From positions 1 through 32,433 of the forward strand of contig JAGXHL010000041.1 in NCBI GenBank assembly GCA_024636215.1: DNA of 32,433 bases, in the 5' to 3' direction. Shown here piece after piece: positions 15,972 through 24,359 of this stretch (within the stretch, counting starts at the first letter, position 1; each line of letters begins with the position of its first letter). A model generated the notes under the pieces. The model ran no database searches. It saw nothing but the letters and a program-made list of their open reading frames with translations, and was not told the DNA's origin. The stretch comes from Deltaproteobacteria bacterium (GTDB lineage: Bacteria; Desulfobacterota; Desulfuromonadia; Desulfuromonadales; BM103). Position numbers and translations under genes: made by a program.

Positions 15972-18900
15972 CTACTTTACAGCCCTGAACAGCAATTGAT
16001 CGCCGCCCAGATATCCGAAATGCTGAGACCAGTACGAGTAGGCTGCTGCATCGCGAAAACCGAAGCTTCGCAACTGATCCAGAAGATCCCAGCCGAAATG
16101 GTAGTAACAGAGGCAGCCGTCTGGATTGATAGGATTTCCATGGTATTCCGGCGCCAGCAGATGATTGACCTCTCCATCGGCATTGAGTTCGGCGCGCACA
16201 ATATGTTGTTCGGACTGATGATCAAAAGGAACAGTGAAAAAGAGGGCTCCTCCTGGCTTAAGACAGCGCAGACATTCACGGATAGCCTGCTCATAATCAG
16301 GGATATGCTCAAAGACATCAAAAGAGAGGATCGCATCGAATGCTTCGTCGGCGAAGGAGAGCGCAGTGAGGTCTTCATTGCGGACCCCTGTTTGATTAGT
16401 CGTGCCTTTTGCCACCACGTCACCCAGAAATTCACTGCCGATCACATGCTGATAGCTGTTACGGAACCACGCGAATAGTGGTGTCTCCTGCTCCGTCAGA
16501 TAAAGATGGCTCTCTGGTGCAGGATTGCACAACAGATGAAAGAGGTGAATTGAGGCTCGCATGCGGTTGTTGAGCTGACACTCGGGACAAACCATTCGCT
16601 CTCGCCAGTTGGGCAAAAATCCCCCATCGGGCTGAGGAAAACCATATTCGAGGTCGGTGTGAAAAAGTACACGCTGATTGCAGACAAAACAGAAACCCAC
16701 TGTGCTCATCGGCTCCGGCTTTGCAGCTAGAGAGGCTTCGATAATCTTGCGGCGTGCCAGCTCATCAGTGCGCTCCAGCTTGCAGAATTGATCATAGGAA
16801 GCAATGCGCTGCGTCACGAAATTCTCATTTGCCTCATTGGGCAAAAGTTTTTTGAATATCCTGACAAATGCCGCCTCCGCGAACTCGAGTGAGAATCTCT
16901 GTCGTACAAAAGCCAGGCTTTCTGCAGAGAGCTGTTCCCATAAAGCCTGATCCGTAGAAAGCCGGACCACTGCTTGTGCAAACGCAGCAGGATCGTCTGC
17001 GACCAGAGCCTGGTGTCCGGCAACGATATCCATGCCCTCAACGGCTATGCCGGTACCGATGCATGGTACACCGTAAGACATGCTGGTCACCATCTTTCCT
17101 TTGACGCCGGCACCAAACCGCAAGGGATTAACCGAAATCTTTACCTTGTCCATCAATTCCGAGATATCACGGACAAAACCATGAATAATAATGTTTTCTG
17201 AAGCCAGAGAGGTTATCTCTTCAGGGGGATGACTGCCCACAACGTGCAGACGGATATCCGGGATTTCCAGGATAATCTGCGGCAGGATCTCACGGGCAAA
17301 GAAGAGAACAGCATCAACGTTGGGTCGATGTTCGTAGCCGCCGATGAAGATCAGGCCGTGACGATCGGCAAATCCTGCCCGACAACCATAAATTTCGCTG
17401 ATGACCGGGATGACTTCAACAGAAAGATCCGGATTTTCTTTGAGGAGGGTCTGCCGCTCCTGTTCACTGACCACCAGTGTACAATCGACCGTTGCGGCGA
17501 TCCGCAACTCCTGCACCTTGCGCTGCGCGGCATGAGCCAGCATGGCAGGCTTCTTTTCAATTTCGGCCTGTCGTTGTTCGCGAATGTAGTGCAGATCGTG
17601 AGTCTCATAGAGAATTCTGGCCTGCGGACAAAAGGCTTTCAACAGGTGGAGAAGCGGATCAGTCGAGTCGGGCCGGCAGGTCAGAACAAGATCATACTTT
17701 GAACCGTGTGCCGACAAATGTTGCTCGAGAGAATGCACCTCCGGCGGATGCAGACAGGTTACGCCCAGCTTTTCAAGCTGCGGGGTATAATACGGGTCGT
17801 AAGACAGGTTAACCGGGTAGAAAGTTACCGCATAACCCAGATTACGAAAGATCTGTATAAAGTTGAAGATCATGACCGAACCGGCATCCTGATCCGGTTT
17901 CGGTACCCAGCGCTCAATCAGCAGGATCTGCCCGCGCGCGGCCTTCATTGCCAACCCGGTATGGGTCGTCGTTAACGCCGCATCACAAGCAGGCTTTCCG
18001 GTTGACCAAAACTTCGAGGCCCGGCGACGGTAATACCAGGTTCGCAGTGATGCCTTGTGAGTAACGTGCAATGGAAGCCAATGATAGATCTTTTTAAGCA
18101 GTGGCCGAAGAGCACTAAAACGCTCGACGCAGGCGTTCTTGCCGTTGGTGATGATGGCCCTGAGCAGAGTACCACACCAGCGTAGAGGTCTGGTCAAACG
18201 CCAACTGCGAGAGCCCAGCAAGACATTACGTTCCTGGGTAAGCCTGAGAATTGTCTCCTGCTCTTCAGTCAACAGCTGTTGAAGTGTGGAGTGTGCCTTG
18301 ATTAGAACTGCGACTTCTTTCTCTTTTGCAAAGATTTGTTGATCTTTTGCAGAGATTTGTTGATCTTTTGCAGAAATTTCTTGATATTTTACAGAGATTT
18401 CTTGATCTTTTGCAGAAATTTCTTGAACTTTTACAGAGATTTCTTGATCTTTTTCGGAGAGCTGTCTCTCCAGAGAAGAAAGTTCCATCTTTTTTGCAGA
18501 AACCTGCCGGATAAGATTGGCAATACTCTCATCTCTCTGGTCTACTGTCTGACCATATTCCTTAATGACCTTGCGTAAATCTTTGTTCTCCGTATCAAGC
18601 TCGAGGCTACGCCCCAGAGCGGTGAAGAAATTCTTTATTCTGAGCGTACTGCGGGCCTTGTCTTCCTTTAAAAAGATCATTTCAATGCCGGCAGGATGCT
18701 CGATGCCCACAAACAACACGCCCAGACCCTTGGCATGTTCAAAATGAACGTACGGATATTGTTCCGACAACTCCTGCCATAGCCTCCATACCCCGAAGCC
18801 CTCTTGTTTTACGTTTGTATCATGTAAAAGCACAATGGATCGATCTGACAGTTTCGGTCGCCAGGTTTCGAAGTCCTCTTTGACCGCCTCATAACTATGC

Positions 18901-19310
18901 AAGCCATCAATGTGCAGCAGGTCAATACTGCCATCTGCAAAAGAATTGACAGCAGAAGCAAAAGTCGAGCGTATCAAGCGAGAAAACGCTGCATAGTGTT
19001 GATCATTGTAGTGGGATACTTCGGCATAAACTTCTTCGCCGTAATAGCCTGCCTGTTCATCCCCTTCCCAGGTATCTACCGCATAACAGCGAGTCGATAA
19101 CCTGTTGGCCAGTACAGCCTGGCAAAAAGCAAAATACGAGTTGCCCGTATGGGTTCCCAACTCAACCAATATACGTGGTTCAGTTTGCGCAATCAGCCAG
19201 AAAGAAAATGGGATGTGACCGATCCATGAACCGGGCGCGCAAAGGCGATTCGGCGACATGAGAATAGTGTCGCAGACATTTTCCAATTCGCTTAAGGAAT
19301 TCATAAACAT
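15972..19310 (-). CDS. Multidomain methyltransferase / coiled coil / GT4 glycosyltransferase / zinc-ribbon methyltransferase
   Basis: A single 1112-residue frame with four parts. (1) About 1-225: a Methyltransf_24-like class I methyltransferase, with 'ILVELGTHTGNSYFAF' and 'GSIDLLHIDGLHSYEAVKEDF'. (2) About 235-360: a coiled coil built largely of EISAKDQ heptads. (3) About 458-820: a GT4-type glycosyltransferase, with 'ILYETHDLHYIREQR', 'LIFIGGYEHRPNVDAV' and 'VNPLRFGAGVKGKM'. (4) About 870-1112: four cysteines (CFVC, CPEC) followed by a Methyltransf_11-like domain, with 'FDAILSFDVFEHIPDYEQAIRECLRCLKPGGALFFTVPF'. ATG start with CAGG about 10 bases upstream. Methylation plus transfer in one chain, joined by a coiled coil, suggests a chain-modifying or chain-terminating enzyme for an ABC-exported O-polysaccharide, as with WbdD. 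That comparison is functional, not by homology. Confidence 0.88.
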   Translation of the reverse strand: MFMNSLSELENVCDTILMSPNRLCAPGSWIGHIPFSFWLIAQTEPRILVELGTHTGNSYFAFCQAVLANRLSTRCYAVDTWEGDEQAGYYGEEVYAEVSHYNDQHYAAFSRLIRSTFASAVNSFADGSIDLLHIDGLHSYEAVKEDFETWRPKLSDRSIVLLHDTNVKQEGFGVWRLWQELSEQYPYVHFEHAKGLGVLFVGIEHPAGIEMIFLKEDKARSTLRIKNFFTALGRSLELDTENKDLRKVIKEYGQTVDQRDESIANLIRQVSAKKMELSSLERQLSEKDQEISVKVQEISAKDQEISVKYQEISAKDQQISAKDQQIFAKEKEVAVLIKAHSTLQQLLTEEQETILRLTQERNVLLGSRSWRLTRPLRWCGTLLRAIITNGKNACVERFSALRPLLKKIYHWLPLHVTHKASLRTWYYRRRASKFWSTGKPACDAALTTTHTGLAMKAARGQILLIERWVPKPDQDAGSVMIFNFIQIFRNLGYAVTFYPVNLSYDPYYTPQLEKLGVTCLHPPEVHSLEQHLSAHGSKYDLVLTCRPDSTDPLLHLLKAFCPQARILYETHDLHYIREQRQAEIEKKPAMLAHAAQRKVQELRIAATVDCTLVVSEQERQTLLKENPDLSVEVIPVISEIYGCRAGFADRHGLIFIGGYEHRPNVDAVLFFAREILPQIILEIPDIRLHVVGSHPPEEITSLASENIIIHGFVRDISELMDKVKISVNPLRFGAGVKGKMVTSMSYGVPCIGTGIAVEGMDIVAGHQALVADDPAAFAQAVVRLSTDQALWEQLSAESLAFVRQRFSLEFAEAAFVRIFKKLLPNEANENFVTQRIASYDQFCKLERTDELARRKIIEASLAAKPEPMSTVGFCFVCNQRVLFHTDLEYGFPQPDGGFLPNWRERMVCPECQLNNRMRASIHLFHLLCNPAPESHLYLTEQETPLFAWFRNSYQHVIGSEFLGDVVAKGTTNQTGVRNEDLTALSFADEAFDAILSFDVFEHIPDYEQAIRECLRCLKPGGALFFTVPFDHQSEQHIVRAELNADGEVNHLLAPEYHGNPINPDGCLCYYHFGWDLLDQLRSFGFRDAAAYSYWSQHFGYLGGDQLLFRAVK
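18325..18450 (-). repeat. Six tandem 21-bp units encoding coiled-coil heptads
   Basis: Six consecutive 21-bp units (starting 18325, 18346, 18367, 18388, 18409 and 18430), with a degenerate seventh to about 18471, lie inside the fusion gene. Each encodes one 7-residue heptad such as DQEISAK, DQQISAK or VQEISVK. Unit length equals one coiled-coil heptad, so gain or loss of a unit changes rod length without breaking the frame. Confidence 0.9.
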
Positions 19311-19350
19311 GTATATCTTACCTGTTGATGCACGACTGCGTTATGACACC

Positions 19351-19935
19351 CTATGGTACCAGTGAACGCCCCGTCAAAGAGAAAAGTCTCATTTTCATGC
19401 GATGAAGCCAGGAAACCGGTTTTTTTCTGAAGACACCAACCGTATCTCCCCATGCTGCACTATCGACTTCTACCGCAGGTTGCCAATCAGTATGCACTTC
19501 CAACAGATCCAAAGCGGCATAGTCTGCAAGAGCCTGATACGCATCCGGATAAAAGCGCCAGCAATCAACCGGATAACGGTGCTCCGGCCCCCGTGAGGGA
19601 GCAATCAGAAATATCATGCCGCCCGGCTTGAGTATTCGAACCAGCTCCATCCAGGTCAACCAGAAAAACTTGACATGTTCGAAAGCCTGGCCTGAAATCA
19701 CAAGATCTGCACAACCCGAAGGCACAGCGATCTGATAAGGACTTTTCAGCACAATATCAACGTTGGGGCCTTTTTCGAGATCTATCCCCCGGTATTCCCA
19801 CTTCGGGCAGTCAAACAAGGGCCGGAAACTGCCGTTGACATCGTAGCTGCCGAGGTCAAAAATACGTACTTTTTCAGTTGCGTCAAGATACTTTTCCTTC
19901 AACCCCAGCATATGCCGATAGGAACTCTTGTGCAT
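19351..19935 (-). CDS. Class I SAM-dependent methyltransferase
   Basis: A 194-residue protein of the Methyltransf_11 type. 'VRIFDLGSYDVNGSFRPLF' is motif I, 'WEYRGIDLEKGPNVDIVL' carries the acidic residue of motif II, 'CADLVISGQAFEHVKFFWLTWMELVRILKPGGMIFLIAPS' covers motifs IV and V, and 'HRYPVDCWRFYPDAYQAL' follows. Members of this type occur in polysaccharide clusters; the acceptor is unknown. The ATG at 19935 overlaps the acyltransferase stop (TGATG) with GGAG upstream; a GTG one codon earlier is less likely. It is probably cytoplasmic and coupled to the upstream gene. Confidence 0.85.
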   Translation of the reverse strand: MHKSSYRHMLGLKEKYLDATEKVRIFDLGSYDVNGSFRPLFDCPKWEYRGIDLEKGPNVDIVLKSPYQIAVPSGCADLVISGQAFEHVKFFWLTWMELVRILKPGGMIFLIAPSRGPEHRYPVDCWRFYPDAYQALADYAALDLLEVHTDWQPAVEVDSAAWGDTVGVFRKKPVSWLHRMKMRLFSLTGRSLVP

Positions 19936-20927
19936 CACCCGACTCCGTCTGTTTTGTTAGTACCAGGCAGCCAAAGAGGTTTAAGTCCTGGCCAGAGCCA
20001 CCATTGCCAGGGATTTTTTTGCAGCTCTTGCTCAAGGATTCCCACTGCAGTCCGAAGAGCCTCATGAGGGTTGTCAGGTAACGAGTGAAGAGTAATGTCA
20101 ACACCGCGACCTCGATCGCTGGTGCCGGCGTAAATCAGTCTTGCACCTGTCTTTTCGGCAATTCGGACGATTCCCTCAGGCAGAGACAACTCTCCTCCGC
20201 AAAACGGAAAAGACAGGCGCTTCGGGCTACTCGTTTCATTGCCATCTAAAGCGATCAAAATAATCTCACCTGACTTTAATGCCCGGAATATTTTCCGTGG
20301 ATCGTCAGCAGTCGTAATCCAGCTTCCGCGTGAGAACATTTGGGTGTTGTGCAGTTTGGTGCTAATATACCAGCGATCGACCGCATCGTAGTAAGGATGA
20401 CTATCATCAACCATCGTTGTCAGCATACCGAATTGCACTCCGGAAAATTTCAACCCGGGGCCCAACATGAAAAAACGACTGAAATGGCTGATAATCATAA
20501 TCACGCCCCGACCGGAATCGCGGGCTTCGATAAGCTTCTCTACATTATTCACCCTGAGTTCTTCTGAGTTCTTTTCCCGAGTGAATTTCGGCATCCGAAA
20601 ACAATCCAGCATATCCCGGGCCATCATCTGAAAATGCCGGCATATCTGGGTTTCAAGCCAGGCGGTTTTTTGCGCTTGTTCCGGAAACAGCTGTGTCATT
20701 CCATCAATCAGTGGCTGCCGGCTCACATCGTTTTTTGCGTCACGCTTACCGATCAGATTGGCCAACCGATAAGCAACACTTGAAGGTAAAGTGGCTAAAA
20801 AAGGGAAGAGAAGCTTATGCCGCAGCCATTTGGTTTTGTTTTGCAATGAACTTCCTAAAGCACTCAGGTAGCGGTCAATCACGTTTGAATCGACGGCAAA
20901 TCCGGTAGTTTTGTTTACACGGCTCAA
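19935..20927 (-). CDS. LpxL/HtrB-like (LABLAT) acyltransferase family protein
   Basis: 330 residues resembling bacterial lipid A acyltransferases: 'LLFPFLATLPSSVAYRLANLIGKRDA', 'RGVIMIISHFSRFFML', 'IFRALKSGEIILIALDGNE' and 'LPEGIVRIAEKTGARLIYAG'. The family's catalytic motif is His-X4-Asp/Glu; here His is followed by FSRFF, so the acid is Phe. Either the enzyme works differently, is inactive, or has another role. The start is uncertain. TTG at 20927 overlaps the Wzt stop (TTGA) and gives the fullest N-terminus; a GTG at 20882 is the alternative. Its place between wzt and a methyltransferase suggests acylation of a lipid or polysaccharide intermediate, which is inference. Confidence 0.78.
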   Translation of the reverse strand: MSRVNKTTGFAVDSNVIDRYLSALGSSLQNKTKWLRHKLLFPFLATLPSSVAYRLANLIGKRDAKNDVSRQPLIDGMTQLFPEQAQKTAWLETQICRHFQMMARDMLDCFRMPKFTREKNSEELRVNNVEKLIEARDSGRGVIMIISHFSRFFMLGPGLKFSGVQFGMLTTMVDDSHPYYDAVDRWYISTKLHNTQMFSRGSWITTADDPRKIFRALKSGEIILIALDGNETSSPKRLSFPFCGGELSLPEGIVRIAEKTGARLIYAGTSDRGRGVDITLHSLPDNPHEALRTAVGILEQELQKNPWQWWLWPGLKPLWLPGTNKTDGVG

Positions 20928-22132
20928 CTGGTGCCAATCCAGCTATGCGGTAAAGCCACCACTCCTAATTCGAGACCTACCTGTGTGACATGTAACTGAG
21001 CAACCATATGGGCGTATTCATAAAAATGCACTGCATTTTCACACATCAGGAAAGCATAGACCCAATAGCTGCCTTTAAGCAACGGGATGCTTGCAAACTC
21101 AATTTTGGCCCGACCGTTACCCTGCTTGTCTCGTGACAGAATCAGGCCATCGTTTTTAGTGCCGGAGCTGGCAATCGGACGCGATGCCGGGTCAGTAAAC
21201 ATGACAGCAACGCTTGGTGCCGGCTTCTCGGGATCAGACGCAAAGCAAACTTCAATAGAGACTGTCGTCTTGCCACTTTCCACAAGCAGCTCGATTCCTT
21301 CCACCCCGTCTGCAAACACTTTGATTCCGGTGATTGTAGCAATCCCTGCGAGGATTTGTTTTTCTGCCTGCTGCTGTTTTTCCGATTCAATGATTTCTGA
21401 ATCCAGGAATTTATTATAAGCGACAATCGCGGCGGCCGGATCTGCAATGATCTGAACCTGCCCTTTATGCAACCAAACCACACGATCACAGATCGCCTCG
21501 ACCTGGTACATCGAGTGCGAACAGAAAAGGATTGTTTTTCCAGATGCCTTGAGGGCCATTATCCGATCAAAAGATCGGCGGGAGAATTCTCCGTCTCCGA
21601 CCGAAAGCGCCTCATCAATAACCAGGATGTCTGGATCTACATTAATCGCGATTGAGAAGGCCAGACGAATGTACATCCCGCTGGAATATGTCTTGACCGG
21701 CTGATCAATGAATTCACGAACCCCCGAAAATTCAACAATCGACTCATAACGATCCATAATCTCGGCATGACTCATACCAATCACCGAGGCACTGAGAAAA
21801 ACATTCTCCCGACCGCTGAATTCATGATTGAACCCGGCGCCAAGTTCTAACAGAGCAGCAATTCGGCCGTGAACGGTAACCTCTCCATGAGTCTGAGACA
21901 AGGTTCCGCAAACCAGTTGCAGCAGGGTTGATTTACCAGACCCGTTCCGGCCGATTACGCCAATGACTTCTCCGGCAGAAACGTCAAGGTTGACATTCTG
22001 CAACGCCCAGAATTCCCGACCATAGGCTTTGCGACCGAATGACAGCATCTGCAGCAAGCGTTCGCGTGGCTTTTCATAAATACGATAACACTTGCTCAGG
22101 CGGCTCAAACTGATAGCGGGCTCAGAGTACAT
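20924..22132 (-). CDS. wzt: O-antigen ABC transporter ATP-binding protein with C-terminal glycan-binding domain
   Basis: 402 residues. The nucleotide-binding domain (about 1-235) has Walker A GVIGRNGSGKST, signature 'TYSSGMYIRLAF', Walker B 'ILVIDEALSVGD' and the H-loop 'LFCSHSMYQV'. The remaining region of about 165 residues (from 'IATITGIKVFADG' to the C-terminus) resembles the Wzt_C beta-sandwich that recognises modified O-antigen ends in ABC-dependent export. The start at ATG 22132 lies 8 bp inside the wzm reading frame, with AAGGGG 7 bases upstream; a TTG at 22168 is less likely. It pairs with Wzm to drive export of an undecaprenyl-linked glycan across the inner membrane. Confidence 0.92.
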   Translation of the reverse strand: MYSEPAISLSRLSKCYRIYEKPRERLLQMLSFGRKAYGREFWALQNVNLDVSAGEVIGVIGRNGSGKSTLLQLVCGTLSQTHGEVTVHGRIAALLELGAGFNHEFSGRENVFLSASVIGMSHAEIMDRYESIVEFSGVREFIDQPVKTYSSGMYIRLAFSIAINVDPDILVIDEALSVGDGEFSRRSFDRIMALKASGKTILFCSHSMYQVEAICDRVVWLHKGQVQIIADPAAAIVAYNKFLDSEIIESEKQQQAEKQILAGIATITGIKVFADGVEGIELLVESGKTTVSIEVCFASDPEKPAPSVAVMFTDPASRPIASSGTKNDGLILSRDKQGNGRAKIEFASIPLLKGSYWVYAFLMCENAVHFYEYAHMVAQLHVTQVGLELGVVALPHSWIGTS

Positions 22133-22940
22133 CAGCAAACCCCTTGCGGGTTTTCTGGAACCAGGCAAAACCGAGCCAACTTATCAATAAAGAGCAAAAA
22201 GTCAGCAGGACATAGCCTGTCACATCAATCCCTCCACCAAAAATAAGCAGAGAACGAACTTGATCAACAATAAAGGTTAACGGGTTGAGATAGATAATTT
22301 TTTGGAAATTCGGAGGAATCAGTGATAACGGATAAAAAATTGGTGTCAAGAACATCAATGCTGTCACAACGATCCCGACAACTTGGGAGACATCCCGCAA
22401 ATAAACTCCCAGTGAAGAAAGAAACCAGGAGAACCCCATAATGAAAAGCATTAATGGCAGCAACATCAAAGGAAATAAAATCGTAGAGAGTGGCGGCAGG
22501 CCATAGACGACTAACGAAAAAAGCAGCCAGACCAATAGACTGATGCACATATGAAACAGCGCTGAACCGAAAATGACCCAAGGCAGAATTTCCAGAGGAA
22601 AAACGACTTTTTTAACATAGCCGGGGTGACTGAGGATTAACCCCGGTGCCCTGCTGACACATTCGGCAAACAGGTTAAACACCAGTAACCCGGCAAATAG
22701 TATCAAGGCAAATTCAGCTTTTGAACCTTCTGCAGTTCCCCAGCGCGCCTTTAAAATGATACTGAAAACAAAGGAGTAGACAGTGAGCATAAAAATGGGG
22801 TTAAAGAAAGACCACAGCAGGCCCAAAACCGAGCCGCGATATCGACCAACAACCTCTTGGCGAACCAGGTTAAAGATGAGTCGGCGGTGAGACCAGAAAC
22901 TGGAAATCATTGCGCCCGGTGCAATTGAAAAAGTCGGCAT
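22122..22940 (-). CDS. wzm: O-antigen ABC transporter permease
   Basis: 272 residues of the ABC-2 (Wzm/KpsM-like) family. The amphipathic start 'FWSHRRLIFNLVRQEVVGRYRGSVLGLLWSFFNPIFML' is typical and is followed by about six membrane segments, including 'LMFLTPIFYPLSLIPPNFQKIIYLNPLTFIVDQVRSLL'. I choose ATG 22940 because it gives the usual family N-terminus. In-frame ATGs at 23033 and 23075 would add 31-45 residues and the latter overlaps tolC; ribosome sites do not settle it. It forms the inner-membrane channel with Wzt. It follows the type I secretion outer-membrane gene closely, so co-transcription with the secretion genes is possible. Confidence 0.9.
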   Translation of the reverse strand: MPTFSIAPGAMISSFWSHRRLIFNLVRQEVVGRYRGSVLGLLWSFFNPIFMLTVYSFVFSIILKARWGTAEGSKAEFALILFAGLLVFNLFAECVSRAPGLILSHPGYVKKVVFPLEILPWVIFGSALFHMCISLLVWLLFSLVVYGLPPLSTILFPLMLLPLMLFIMGFSWFLSSLGVYLRDVSQVVGIVVTALMFLTPIFYPLSLIPPNFQKIIYLNPLTFIVDQVRSLLIFGGGIDVTGYVLLTFCSLLISWLGFAWFQKTRKGFADVL

Positions 22941-23052
22941 CAAAATATCTTCTAACTTCTTGAGTTGTTCCAGGGCGATAACATTGTAAACCGAGCTTGC
23001 AACCCGATCAGAATCCCAGCAATTTTTAAACATTCCAGTGTGGAAACATATA

Positions 23053-24354
23053 TTACCAGTTTGCACCAACCACATAATTCAGCTGCACCCTGGCCTGTTG
23101 AAGAGCATGTTCGGTGTTGATTTTGTTAATTTCTGCCTGTGTGAGACGTAATTCTGCAATGAGTAGATCTTCAAGCGAAAGAACTCCGAGTTTGGCCGAG
23201 CGGGCAGCAAAATCGTAGGCTTCGTTCGCTTCGGCGACCCCGCTTTTCGCAGTGTCGAGGCGGCTGTCTCCCTCTAAAAACTGCTGGAAACGGGTTCTGA
23301 CTTCAGTAACAATACCATTTTTGCGCCTGTCCCGTTCATGTTCAAAACGCTTAATCGTTAACAGTTGTTTGCGATATGCAAAAATATTTTTCCCGCCCTG
23401 AAATGGCCGAACGCTGAGGTTAAGAGACAGGGTATAATAATCTCGAGTTTCCAAGCCGATAGTATCATCATCATATTCACGCTCATAGTCAACCCAACTG
23501 GCGTCAAAGGAAGCCCTGGGCAAATTGCGGGCTCGAATCATCTTGGCATCTTCACGGGCCATGGCAACATTCAGATCCGACATTATTAATTCAGGCCGTT
23601 GATCCAGCGCCTGATCCAGACAGACGTCAACTGCGTTGCAAGCGACGGGTTCGAACTGCTGCAGACTCCCCTCGATAACAATCTGTTCATCAGTCTGATG
23701 AGCGAGCCATTCTTTAAGCTTGGCCTCGGCAATAGCCAGAGAGGCATCGGCATGTGCCAATTGCTGGCGGGCGTTAGAAAGTTCCACCGCAATTTCAAGC
23801 AGGCGTAAACGCGTAGCCAACTCCTGGTCAACCCAGGCCTTGGCTACTTCCTGCTGACTTTCCAAACGCTCAACCGACTCGGTCCATTTATTGACCAACT
23901 GTTTTTGCAACAAGATGTCGTTAAAACTTGTACGAATTTCACGGACCAGCTGTTGCTGCATGAGTTTCAGCTCATACTCACGATAAACCCGCGATTCGCG
24001 AGCTTTTTTCAATCCGGCCACTCCCGCCATACCGGTGAACAAAGGTTGTGATAGACGCGCTTGCAAACTATCCGTTGTACTGCTGAAGTAATCGAGGTCC
24101 AGGTTGTCATCGCTGTTATTCTGCAAATGTGTTTGGCCATATTCTGCACTCAGGGTCGGCAAAAAAGCACCCCATGCTTCATAAATTCCCTGCTCTGCTT
24201 CATCGACTGCCACTTGGTAGGCTTTGATCAAAGGGTTAAATTCCAAGCCACGTTCGATACACTGCTCAAGGGTCAGTGAAGAAGCTGCGCAAGCGAGAAA
24301 CGGTGAGGCCAGCAAAAGCAGAACGCTGACAATGAATTTACAGAGAGACTTCAT
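23053..24354 (-). CDS. TolC-family outer-membrane channel of a type I secretion system
   Basis: 433 residues with a signal peptide (about 1-22, cleavage near ACA-AS). Two internally related halves follow: 'LTLEQCIERGLEFNPLIKAYQVAVDEAEQGIYEAWGAFLPTLSAEYG' and 'CLDQALDQRPELIMSDLNVAMAREDAKMIRARNLPRASFDASWVDYE'. Long heptad-rich helices form the periplasmic tunnel. Start ATG 24354 lies 5 bases after the adaptor stop codon; an upstream in-frame TTG at 24363 is less likely. With the exporter and adaptor genes immediately upstream it completes a three-component export channel across both membranes. Confidence 0.92.
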   Translation of the reverse strand: MKSLCKFIVSVLLLLASPFLACAASSLTLEQCIERGLEFNPLIKAYQVAVDEAEQGIYEAWGAFLPTLSAEYGQTHLQNNSDDNLDLDYFSSTTDSLQARLSQPLFTGMAGVAGLKKARESRVYREYELKLMQQQLVREIRTSFNDILLQKQLVNKWTESVERLESQQEVAKAWVDQELATRLRLLEIAVELSNARQQLAHADASLAIAEAKLKEWLAHQTDEQIVIEGSLQQFEPVACNAVDVCLDQALDQRPELIMSDLNVAMAREDAKMIRARNLPRASFDASWVDYEREYDDDTIGLETRDYYTLSLNLSVRPFQGGKNIFAYRKQLLTIKRFEHERDRRKNGIVTEVRTRFQQFLEGDSRLDTAKSGVAEANEAYDFAARSAKLGVLSLEDLLIAELRLTQAEINKINTEHALQQARVQLNYVVGANW

Positions 24355-24359
24355 TTCGC

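Noticed and set aside
18325..18471. A CRISPR-like array
   Set aside because: Units are contiguous 21-bp direct repeats without spacers, inside a coding frame.
18326..18578. Leucine/phenylalanine-rich repeat proteins on the plus strand
   Set aside because: These are reverse-strand readings of the 21-bp coiled-coil repeat of the fusion gene.
22941..23075. A longer Wzm beginning at ATG 23075 or 23033
   Set aside because: The extra 31-45 residues do not resemble the family N-terminus and the longer form overlaps tolC; I kept ATG 22940 but without a decisive ribosome site.
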